Shown here one piece after another: positions 7,880 through 15,171 of a DNA stretch of 38,626 bases. The DNA is from Bacteroidia bacterium (GTDB lineage Bacteria > Bacteroidota > Bacteroidia > Bacteroidales > Dysgonomonadaceae). Both the position numbers and the translations under genes were made by a program. The notes below the pieces were generated by a model. That model saw only the letters and a program-made list of their open reading frames with translations. It made no database searches and had not been told where the DNA came from. The stretch spans positions 1 through 38,626 of the forward strand of contig JAUNUM010000018.1 in the NCBI GenBank assembly GCA_030538215.1, in the 5' to 3' direction. How positions within the stretch are numbered: position 1 is the stretch's first letter; each line of letters starts with the position of its first letter.

Positions 7880-8395
7880 ATGAACTTAGACCAAATAATT
7901 CAACAACGCAAATCGATACGGAAATTCAAAGATCAACACATTGATAAAGAAATTATCGAGAAGATTATCGAAAGTGCCCGATTAGCACCTTCGGCGGTGA
8001 ACTTTCAACCGTGGAAATTCTACATCTGTCAATCTGAAGAAGCTAAACAAATCGTACGCGAGAGTTATCCGCGGGAGTGGTTCAATGGAGCTCCGTTGTA
8101 CATTATTGCCTGTGGCGACCGTAGCGAATCGTGGAAACGTCCGTTTGACGGGAAAAATCATCTTGATATCGATATTGCCATAGCTGTGGAACATATGGTG
8201 CTGAAAATCACTGAACTTGGATTAGGAACCTGTTGGGTTTGTAACTTTAATCCACAGATTATAAAAGACGGATTAAAACTAAGTGAAAACATTGAACCGA
8301 TAGTGCTTTTGCCTATTGGCTACCCAAAAGACAATGAGGCAGATCCTAGAAACAAAAAGCGAAAATCACACGAAGAAATTACAACTTGGATATAA
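7880..8395 (+). CDS. Nitroreductase family protein
   Basis: 171 residues from the ATG at 7880. The N-terminal motif IIQQRKSIRKFKD, with RxSxR, binds the FMN phosphate. SARLAPSAVNFQPWKFYI is the next family signature. GLGTCWVCNF and LPIGYPKDN near the end also fit. These are flavin enzymes that reduce nitro groups, quinones or other electrophiles with NAD(P)H; the natural substrate is unknown. An upstream in-frame extension to 7814 was rejected because it runs through the palindromic element. The gene lies eight bases before apbE, so the two are probably co-transcribed. Confidence 0.9.
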   Translation: MNLDQIIQQRKSIRKFKDQHIDKEIIEKIIESARLAPSAVNFQPWKFYICQSEEAKQIVRESYPREWFNGAPLYIIACGDRSESWKRPFDGKNHLDIDIAIAVEHMVLKITELGLGTCWVCNFNPQIIKDGLKLSENIEPIVLLPIGYPKDNEADPRNKKRKSHEEITTWI

Positions 8396-8403
8396 TTAAA
8401 GTT

Positions 8404-9417
8404 ATGAAGTCAATAAAAATATCGGTACTATTTATATTATCAATTTTATTAATTGCTTGTAATTCAGGCAAGAAGAAAGAAAGCTGTGTTTATCATCAAA
8501 ATAGCGGTGAAGTTTTTCATACCTCTTACCACATTAAATACGCTTACGACAAATCACTGGAAAGTGAGATTCTGGCTGAATTAGAGAGATTTGAACTATC
8601 GTTGAATCCTTTCAGGGAAAATACTATTATTACCAAGATAAACAATAATGTACCCGTAAAACCCGATTCTATGTTTATGGAAGTATTCAACAAATCTATG
8701 GAAGTTTCACGGATGTCGGATGGTAAATTTGATATTACGGCTTCGCCATTGATTAACGCTTGGGGATTCGGTTTCAAGAATATGGACAGTATTACTCCCG
8801 AAATTATCGATAGCCTGAAAGAATTTGTGGGATACGACAAAATCAAAATCGACAGCGAAGGAAATGTTACAAAAACCGATTCGAGAGTGCAGTTGAACAC
8901 TTCAGCCATTTCAAAAGGATATTCCTGCGATCTTGTTGCCCGATTATTTGACAACCTGGGAATCGAAAATTATATGGTTGAGATTGGTGGCGAAGTTGTT
9001 GCTAAAGGCGTAAACGACAAGGGAGTTTGTTGGCGCATTGGCGTGGACAAACCCATTGATGATAGTACCGGATTGCAGCATGAACTGCAAGCAATTTTGT
9101 CCCTTTGCAATAAATCGTTGGCAACATCGGGAAATTACCGAAATTATTATCTGAAAGACGGTAAAAAATATGCTCACACCATTGATCCGCAAACCGGATA
9201 TCCTTCGGAACAAGATATTTTGGGCGCCACCGTTATTGCCGATGATTGTATGACTGCCGATGCTTATGCCACGGCATTTATGGCTTCGGGATTGGAAAAA
9301 TCGAAAGAAATTGCCCAAAAGATTCCGGGATTACACTATTATTTTATTTATGTGAAACCCGACAGTACATTAGACATTACTTATTCCGAAGGTTTCGAAC
9401 AGTTTTTTGCAGAGTAA
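8404..9417 (+). CDS. apbE: FAD:protein FMN transferase (ApbE), lipoprotein
   Basis: 337 residues from the ATG at 8404. A lipoprotein signal ends with LIAC, giving lipid-anchored Cys 19. ApbE attaches FMN covalently to a threonine of exported flavoproteins such as the NqrC/RnfG type subunits. Visible motifs are NTSAISKGYSCDLVA and MVEIGGEVVAKG (flavin binding), SGNYRNYY, HTIDPQTGYPS and DDCMTADAYATAFMASG (metal and catalytic region). All core motifs look intact. No Nqr or Rnf genes are in the window, so its target lies elsewhere. It sits between the nitroreductase (8 bases) and ogt (13 bases). An in-frame TTG at 8386 overlaps the previous gene and is less likely. Confidence 0.94.
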   Translation: MKSIKISVLFILSILLIACNSGKKKESCVYHQNSGEVFHTSYHIKYAYDKSLESEILAELERFELSLNPFRENTIITKINNNVPVKPDSMFMEVFNKSMEVSRMSDGKFDITASPLINAWGFGFKNMDSITPEIIDSLKEFVGYDKIKIDSEGNVTKTDSRVQLNTSAISKGYSCDLVARLFDNLGIENYMVEIGGEVVAKGVNDKGVCWRIGVDKPIDDSTGLQHELQAILSLCNKSLATSGNYRNYYLKDGKKYAHTIDPQTGYPSEQDILGATVIADDCMTADAYATAFMASGLEKSKEIAQKIPGLHYYFIYVKPDSTLDITYSEGFEQFFAE

Positions 9418-9430
9418 AAAAGTAACAATT

Positions 9431-9988
9431 ATGAACAACACAATTTCAATTATTCCATTGGAGAAAAAAGAGGTAAAAAACTTAGTTATCAACTATTTCT
9501 TCTACGAAACACAATATGGTTTAGCTATTATTGCTTCCACCCAAAAAGGAATTTGTTATGTAGGTTTTGGAGAAAAAGAGGCGATGCTTATATCGTTAAA
9601 AAAGAATTACCCCAAAGCCGAATTTCAGGAACAAAAGATGGACTCACATAAATTTGTGTTGAGTTTCATTAAAAACGAAAAAGTTTCGAAACTTCCATTA
9701 CACATATCGGGAACCGATTTTCAGATGAGTGTCTGGAAAGCGTTACTCGAAATTCCTATCGGAAAATTATCTACTTATAAAAAAATTGCCGATACCATAA
9801 ACAATCCCAAAGCCGTTCGGGCAGTAGGTTCTGCTATTGGCGATAATCCCATCTCATACATTATTCCCTGCCATCGCATTATCCGCTCCGATGGTGGATT
9901 GGGCGGATATTTTTGGGGGCTGGATATCAAAAAGAAAATGATAGATGTAGAGACACACGGTCGTGTGTCTTCAGAAACAAAGAAATAG
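9431..9988 (+). CDS. ogt: Methylated-DNA--protein-cysteine S-methyltransferase
   Basis: 185 residues. This suicide enzyme takes the alkyl group from O6-alkylguanine onto its own cysteine. The active-site motif IPCHRII is intact, with Cys 147. The DNA-binding part (FQMSVWKALLEIPIGKLSTYKKIADTI) and the GGLGGYFWGLDIKKKMI segment after the active site are typical. The last residues (about 174-185) are encoded by a palindromic repeat at 9951-9970 and probably lie outside the fold. The N-terminal domain is complete, as in Ogt-type proteins. The ATG at 9431 follows apbE by 13 bases; an earlier in-frame codon would overlap it. Confidence 0.94.
   Translation: MNNTISIIPLEKKEVKNLVINYFFYETQYGLAIIASTQKGICYVGFGEKEAMLISLKKNYPKAEFQEQKMDSHKFVLSFIKNEKVSKLPLHISGTDFQMSVWKALLEIPIGKLSTYKKIADTINNPKAVRAVGSAIGDNPISYIIPCHRIIRSDGGLGGYFWGLDIKKKMIDVETHGRVSSETKK
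9948..9973. repeat. Palindromic repeat inside the 3' end of ogt
   Basis: AGACACACG (9951-9959) and CGTGTGTCT (9962-9970) form a perfect 9-bp dyad with two bases between. The preceding bases GTAG fit the REP-like GTAGAGAC...GTCTCTAC palindromes that I recall from Bacteroidota intergenic DNA. It lies in frame in the ogt C-terminus. Confidence 0.6.
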
Positions 9989-10051
9989 AAACATAGAAAA
10001 ATTAAAAAATCAAATAGTCATCAAATACCAAATTCTAAACGGTAACAATTT

Positions 10052-11059
10052 ATGTCATTAAAAAATCAATTAATCATCATTTTTATGATGTTTTCCTTAC
10101 TCGTATCGGCACAACAAACCGATTCCGTTCGCTATCCGACTTTTAAAGTAGATGGAGTAATGAAAAATAAATTTGAATACGCTTCGGAAACCGGAAAATC
10201 ACGATTTTCGGTACGAAATTCCAGGGTTGGTATTCGCGGACATCTTACAAGCACTTTTACTTATCGTGGGCAATTGGAGTTGAGCGATAATGGCAGTTTT
10301 AAAGTACTGGATCTTTTTGGCTCTTTTGAGCCCATCAATGGTTTAACTTTATCGCTGGGGCAAGCGGGCATTCCTTTGTTTAATCCATATACTGTTTCGC
10401 CCGGTAACTTAATGTTTGCCAATCGACCATTTATAGGTAAATATTTTTTGAGTACACGCGACATAGGTTTGCTTGCCAATTATAATTTTCAGGCAGGAAT
10501 AGTTCCGATTTCCATAGAGTTTGGTGCATTTAATGGAAATACCATTAATGATCCGGTTTGGCGCGATAAGTTATCGTATGGTTTTCGTCTTGGATTAGGT
10601 AAAATGAAGGGCTTGCGATCGACATTTAAATTATACGATTACCTAAACACGCCCAAAGTGCATTATCTTTTTTATGGAGCAGACTTGCGCTACGAAGCCG
10701 AAAATTGGAAAATAGAAACGGAGTTTATGAAACGTGACAATAAAGAAGTAGCTGAAGATCAAATGCTTTCTTACTACGTGCAAGGCGCTTATGTTTTTCC
10801 GTTGAAAGAAACTTTCTATTTTAAAAATATTGTACCGGCTATACGATGGGATGCTATAGATAAACATTTGAAAAAGAGTGGATTTGATGTAAATAGGTTA
10901 ACTGTGGGGCTTGGATTAGGACTCACGAAAAAATATTTTTCATCGATATTACGGTTCGATTACGAGTGGTATTTCGTAAATAAAAAGCTTGATATATTGA
11001 GTCTTTACGAAGAAATGGACTCTGATAAATTTACTGTTGAACTGTTATTGACTTTTTAG
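10052..11059 (+). CDS. Outer-membrane porin, OprO/OprP-like
   Basis: 335 residues. A signal peptide (MSLKNQLIIIFMMFSLLVSAQQ) is followed directly by FKVDGVMKNKFEY, then SRFSVRNSRVGIRGHLTSTFTYRGQLEL, a pattern typical of phosphate-selective porin-like proteins in Bacteroidota. Alternating hydrophobic and polar beta-strand segments run through the chain, and it ends with ELLLTF, the terminal phenylalanine favoured for beta-barrel insertion. It is shorter than Pseudomonas OprP, so phosphate selectivity should not be assumed. It follows ogt by 63 bases that contain degenerate direct repeats (ATCAAATA at 10009 and 10020). It precedes a strong terminator. Confidence 0.8.
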   Translation: MSLKNQLIIIFMMFSLLVSAQQTDSVRYPTFKVDGVMKNKFEYASETGKSRFSVRNSRVGIRGHLTSTFTYRGQLELSDNGSFKVLDLFGSFEPINGLTLSLGQAGIPLFNPYTVSPGNLMFANRPFIGKYFLSTRDIGLLANYNFQAGIVPISIEFGAFNGNTINDPVWRDKLSYGFRLGLGKMKGLRSTFKLYDYLNTPKVHYLFYGADLRYEAENWKIETEFMKRDNKEVAEDQMLSYYVQGAYVFPLKETFYFKNIVPAIRWDAIDKHLKKSGFDVNRLTVGLGLGLTKKYFSSILRFDYEWYFVNKKLDILSLYEEMDSDKFTVELLLTF

Positions 11060-11101
11060 AAATTAGTAACCGGATCTTGTTAAAATAATTGAAAATAAAA
11101 T

Positions 11102-11129
11102 CGGCAGAGCCATATTAAGTGCTCTGCCG
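11102..11129. terminator. Bidirectional rho-independent terminator
   Basis: CGGCAGAGC (11102-11110) pairs perfectly with GCTCTGCCG (11121-11129) around a 10-base loop. A T-rich tail follows on the plus strand (GTTTATTATTT), and on the minus strand the tail is ATTTTATTTTC. It lies between the convergent porin and serine dehydratase genes and can serve both. Confidence 0.85.
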
Positions 11130-11171
11130 GTTTATTATTTCATAATGAAAACTTCTCGCGATGCGACTATT

Positions 11172-12395
11172 TCAATTACTCATCCTCTTATAATCCCTTG
11201 CCAATCCACCTTCACCGGTTTCTTTGTATAGCGATGGCAAATCGTGTCCGGTTTGTTTCATTACCTCTACCACACGGTCAAACGATACCAAATGTGTGCC
11301 GTCTGTAAACGACGAATACAGATTGGCATCCATGGCACGAGCAGCAGCATAAGCATTTCGTTCGATACACGGAATTTGAACTAATCCGCAAATTGGGTCG
11401 CACGTCATTCCCAAATGATGTTCCAATCCCATTTCGGCGGCATATTCAATTTGTGCAGGACTACCACCGAATAGTTGGCTGGCAGCTGCAGCCGCCATTG
11501 AGCAGGCAACGCCCACTTCGCCTTGACAGCCGACTTCTGCACCCGATATTGATGCATTTTGTTTCACTACATTTCCAAATAATCCGGCTGTGGCTAACGC
11601 ACGCAAAATACGGATTTCATTAAAATCACGACTCTCCTCCAAATGGTATAGCACGGCAGGTAACACACCACAAGAACCACAGGTGGGTGCAGTAACAATT
11701 TCACCACCTGCTGCATTCTCTTCCGAAACCGCCAACGCATAAGCAAAAACTAAGCCGCGCGATTGTAGCGATGCTTTATAACCTTTGGCTTTTATAAAAT
11801 ACGATGCCGCTTTACGCTGTAAATTTAATGGGCCGGGTAAAACTCCTTCATTTTCCAATCCGCTTTTTACGGCAGTTTTCATCACTCGCCACACGTTGCG
11901 CAAATGATCCCAAAGATCAGGATCTTCGTGCATTTCTACATATTCCCAGTATGTTCTGCCATTTGCTTCGCACCATGCCTGAATATCGGCAATGTTTGTC
12001 ATTGGATAAATATCTTTCTGTGCCGATTCGGACAACCCTACAATATTTTCTCCATCACTTAACGTACCGCCACCTATGCTGTAAACCATCCACGAGTCAA
12101 AATTCTTGCCTTCGGCATCAAAAGCGTCGTATTTCATGGCATTGGGATGGAATGGTAAAAATGTTTTGGGTAGCCACTCGATAGTGGTAGGTGCGTGTGG
12201 TTCCAAAACTTTCAAAATGGCAGCATCGGTTAAGTGTCCTTTTCCGGTAGCTGCTAAGCTTCCATAAAGAGTTACCACGTATTTTTTAGCTTCGGGCGTT
12301 CTTTCCAAAAATAGCTCCGCAGCTTTTTTGGGACCCATCGTATGACTACTCGACGGTCCATTACCAATGCGATATAATTCTTTTAATGATTTCAT
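11172..12395 (-). CDS. sdaA: L-serine ammonia-lyase (iron-sulfur dependent)
   Basis: 407 residues. It deaminates L-serine to pyruvate and ammonia using a [4Fe-4S] cluster. The N-terminal motif GPSSSHTMGPKKAAELF is diagnostic of the family. Cluster cysteines are visible in APTCGSCGVLP and in CDPICGLVQIPCIERN, with NASISGAEVGCQGEVGVACSMAAA between them. Both halves (beta and alpha domains) are in one chain, as in single-subunit enzymes. It starts 21 bases after the beta-mannosidase stop codon, so it is probably expressed from the mannosidase promoter. A bidirectional terminator lies 43 bases beyond its stop. Confidence 0.95.
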   Translation of the reverse strand: MKSLKELYRIGNGPSSSHTMGPKKAAELFLERTPEAKKYVVTLYGSLAATGKGHLTDAAILKVLEPHAPTTIEWLPKTFLPFHPNAMKYDAFDAEGKNFDSWMVYSIGGGTLSDGENIVGLSESAQKDIYPMTNIADIQAWCEANGRTYWEYVEMHEDPDLWDHLRNVWRVMKTAVKSGLENEGVLPGPLNLQRKAASYFIKAKGYKASLQSRGLVFAYALAVSEENAAGGEIVTAPTCGSCGVLPAVLYHLEESRDFNEIRILRALATAGLFGNVVKQNASISGAEVGCQGEVGVACSMAAAAASQLFGGSPAQIEYAAEMGLEHHLGMTCDPICGLVQIPCIERNAYAAARAMDANLYSSFTDGTHLVSFDRVVEVMKQTGHDLPSLYKETGEGGLARDYKRMSN

Positions 12396-12416
12396 TTATT
12401 TCAAAGTTTAAAGTTT

Positions 12417-14966
12417 TCAATACGTTTCTCTCACATGTTTCACCGTTATCGGCGTTTTTGCCGAAGCTTTAAGTTCGGGAGAAGTGATTTCGATAACTTT
12501 TTTCTCATTCGGCAACAAATTTACGAAGTTATCCGAGAATTTTGCTCCCATAATGGGAATTTCCACAAAAACATCTTTTGCCAACTTTTTGCTCGTGAGT
12601 GTAACGGTATATTTTCCATCGGCATACTTTATTGAAGTCCTTACATTTGTTTCGGGCAAATTCAATTTATTAGGCCAATAGAAGAAATAATCTTTGGTAG
12701 AAATTACTTTATCTTTACCATCGCTCAGCCACGCGCGAAGCATGGTATTGGTTTTATCCGTTTCCGACATCAGCGTGGTAATATCGATTGTTTTTACAAT
12801 ATTGCTTGAATTGGCTTTAGCATTTATTTTTTCTTTAAATTGTTTTATTACGCCTTTCGTAAAATCCACTATTTGAATAGTTAGTTGTAGATTATCCTTA
12901 TCGTTGAGATAATCGGACATTGTATAGTAATTAAGCTGATTGTCTTTGAATTTTACGCCCAGCGCTAATGGCGCAAACACGTTGCGCATGCGGTAGTGCT
13001 GCGCTTTCCAGTTGCCGTAATAATCGATGCTCGACCACGAAACCACGGGCCACGAATCGTTTATCTGCCAATAGAGCGCGCCCATGCAATAAGGACGGCC
13101 GCGACGCATGGCTTCCACCGATTCTTCCATGCCGTTTCCCTGCATTATAAGACCGATATAAACAAAATCCTCAAAGTTTTTGGGCTCGTGATAGTACATA
13201 TCCATATATTTTTTGATGAGTGAATTGCCCGTGGACGCTTTTTGGTGCACTTTCATCACTTCGCTTTCCAAGTGCCATTGAGCAGAATCAGGTGCGAAAG
13301 AGCGAATGGTTTTCATTTCGGGAAACGACTGGAAGCCAAACTCGCTCGCAAAGCGTGGCAAGCGGTCGGCTAACGCTTCAAACGGCATATGTCCATACCA
13401 CAAGCCCCAATCGTGCACATCGCTGTGGGCAAATGTTTCGGGTTTTCCCCAGTTGGGAATGTAGGGCGATCCGTGAATGTAGCTGCGTGTTCCGTCATAT
13501 TGGTTGAGCAAATCGGGAAGGAGTTGGCGGAATGTTTTTTCGTATCCATCAAACCACATTTTCATCACTTCGGGTGGATATTGTTTGTCCCAACCCCAGA
13601 ATTTCAGTCCTTCTTCCACCTCGTTGTTGCCGCACCAAAATGCGAGTGACGCATGATTGCGCAGACGTTTAATATTGTAAACGGCTTCTTCTTTCACGTT
13701 TGTTAAAAATACATCGTCAGACGGGTAGGGCACGCACCCGAAAATAAAATCCTGCCACACGAGGATGCCGCGCTCATCGGCTTGGCGGTAAAATTCATTA
13801 TTTTCATAAATGCCGCCGCCCCAAACGCGAACAAAGTTCATGTTTGCTGCTTCAATATTATCGAAAAGTTTGGTGTAATATGCCGGGTCTTGTTGCGAAG
13901 TGAATATTTCGCCGGGAATATAATTAGTTCCTTTGGCAAAGAGTGGCGTACCGTTAACCTCGAAATAAAACGAATGTCCGTGTTTATCGGGTTCTTGTAC
14001 GAGTCGCACCGAGCGCAAACCAATTTTTTCTGTTTTTTCATTAATAAGCTGATTATTAGTGGTTATTTCTACCGAAAAATCGTACAGATATTGTTTGCCC
14101 CAATTTACAGGCATCCACAACAAGGGATTTTCGATAACTAAGGGAAGCGATATTTTATTGACACCTTTTTTAAGTAAAATCTCTTTTGAGTTTTCGGCAT
14201 ATTTTATTTTTTTATACGAAGCGGTAACTTTCACGGTAGTGGTAATATCTTCGTGAGCAACAATTTCGATGATATTTTCCGTTTCGGCTTTTTTACGCGT
14301 AACGCGGTTTTGCTTCACGTAGAAATCATCGATGCGCGCCGTGTTGTAAAACGTGAGCAACACGGGTTTCCATATTCCCATTTGCACAATGCGTATTCCC
14401 CAATCCCAACCGAAATGATACGGCGCTTTTCTGTTATAAACACTCAACTTTTCGTCACGATGGTCGTTTCCGGCTGGATAATCATAACCTACGGTTAAGC
14501 GTGTGGGCATCATGGATTGTATGGGAGAGTAAAACCTTATATACAAACTGTTTTCGCCCTCTTTAAGTATGTTTTTTACCGATATTTTGTGTCCCACAAA
14601 CATGTTTTCGGAACGCAAAATGCGTGAGCCGTTCAGAAAAACATCGGCATGTGTGTCCAATCCTTCGAAAAAAATAATTACGTCATCATGCTTAAGTTGC
14701 TCAGCAGTAATGGTAAATGTTTTCCGAAAATCCCAGTTTTTGTCTTCCACCCATTGAATTAGTTTTTCGTTGGTTCCGTAAAACGGGTCGGGTAAAACCT
14801 TGTGACGAACTAAATCGCGCTGTACTGAGCCAGGAACTTCGGCATTGTACCATTCGTTTTTATCGGTTTGTGAAAATTGCCAACCATGGTTCAGAGAAAT
14901 TGTTTCGCTTTGTTGGGAAAACAAAAATAAAGGAAAAAAGAGTAGTAAAAAAGCTATTTTTCGCAT
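12417..14966 (-). CDS. Beta-mannosidase, glycoside hydrolase family 2
   Basis: 849 residues from the ATG at 14966, chosen because it opens a clear signal peptide (MRKIAFLLLFFPLFLFSQ). GH2 order is visible: a sugar-binding N-terminal domain (NHGWQFSQTDKNEWYNAEVPGSVQRDL), an immunoglobulin-like domain, then the catalytic barrel starting near FEVNGTPLFAKGTNYIP. The acid/base glutamate is Glu 449 in WCGNNEVEEG and the nucleophile is Glu 542 in ASEFGFQSFP. YDYPAGNDHRDEKLSVYNRKAPYHFGWDWG is typical of beta-mannosidases. It removes terminal beta-mannose from N-glycan or mannan fragments, probably in the periplasm. No SusC/SusD pair is adjacent. A 13-bp inverted repeat covers its promoter. Confidence 0.92.
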   Translation of the reverse strand: MRKIAFLLLFFPLFLFSQQSETISLNHGWQFSQTDKNEWYNAEVPGSVQRDLVRHKVLPDPFYGTNEKLIQWVEDKNWDFRKTFTITAEQLKHDDVIIFFEGLDTHADVFLNGSRILRSENMFVGHKISVKNILKEGENSLYIRFYSPIQSMMPTRLTVGYDYPAGNDHRDEKLSVYNRKAPYHFGWDWGIRIVQMGIWKPVLLTFYNTARIDDFYVKQNRVTRKKAETENIIEIVAHEDITTTVKVTASYKKIKYAENSKEILLKKGVNKISLPLVIENPLLWMPVNWGKQYLYDFSVEITTNNQLINEKTEKIGLRSVRLVQEPDKHGHSFYFEVNGTPLFAKGTNYIPGEIFTSQQDPAYYTKLFDNIEAANMNFVRVWGGGIYENNEFYRQADERGILVWQDFIFGCVPYPSDDVFLTNVKEEAVYNIKRLRNHASLAFWCGNNEVEEGLKFWGWDKQYPPEVMKMWFDGYEKTFRQLLPDLLNQYDGTRSYIHGSPYIPNWGKPETFAHSDVHDWGLWYGHMPFEALADRLPRFASEFGFQSFPEMKTIRSFAPDSAQWHLESEVMKVHQKASTGNSLIKKYMDMYYHEPKNFEDFVYIGLIMQGNGMEESVEAMRRGRPYCMGALYWQINDSWPVVSWSSIDYYGNWKAQHYRMRNVFAPLALGVKFKDNQLNYYTMSDYLNDKDNLQLTIQIVDFTKGVIKQFKEKINAKANSSNIVKTIDITTLMSETDKTNTMLRAWLSDGKDKVISTKDYFFYWPNKLNLPETNVRTSIKYADGKYTVTLTSKKLAKDVFVEIPIMGAKFSDNFVNLLPNEKKVIEITSPELKASAKTPITVKHVRETY

Positions 14967-14984
14967 AAAAACTTTAGGGTGTAA

Positions 14985-15017
14985 TGTAGCAGCAAATATA
15001 CTCAATTTGCTGCTACA
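14985..15017 (-). promoter_or_regulatory. Operator-like inverted repeat over the beta-mannosidase promoter
   Basis: TGTAGCAGCAAAT (14985-14997) and ATTTGCTGCTACA (15005-15017) form a perfect 13-bp inverted repeat with a 7-base spacer. On the minus strand the exact -7 box TATATTTG lies at 14993-15000, inside the dyad. The expected transcription start (about 14986) also lies inside it, so a repressor bound here would block the promoter. The ATG is 18 bases further down. Confidence 0.7.
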
Positions 15018-15060
15018 AATCCAATCTTACACTTTCTAATTGTATTTTTTGTAAAAAATG

Positions 15061-15068
15061 TAATTTTG
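15061..15068 (+). promoter_or_regulatory. Candidate distal promoter box for the RelA-like gene
   Basis: TAATTTTG matches TAnnTTTG exactly. A TTG at 15040-15042 lies 18 bases upstream and may act as the -33 element. The box is about 104 bases before the ATG at 15172. Confidence 0.45.
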
Positions 15069-15134
15069 TTTTATAGAAAAGTTGTTGAAGTATCTAAATT
15101 TCCTCTAAACTGTATTTATTTTAAACAATAATTG

Positions 15135-15142
15135 TAATTTTG
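15135..15142 (+). promoter_or_regulatory. Candidate proximal promoter box for the RelA-like gene
   Basis: TAATTTTG, an exact TAnnTTTG match, repeats the distal box in the context TGTAATTTTG and lies 29 bases before the ATG at 15172. No clear -33 TTTG was found. Confidence 0.5.
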
Positions 15143-15171
15143 CATTTTAAACCAGTCTTTGGAATGACAAA

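Noticed and set aside
13782-14141. Plus-strand open frame of 119 codons
   Set aside because: Antisense to the beta-mannosidase gene, no recognisable motif.
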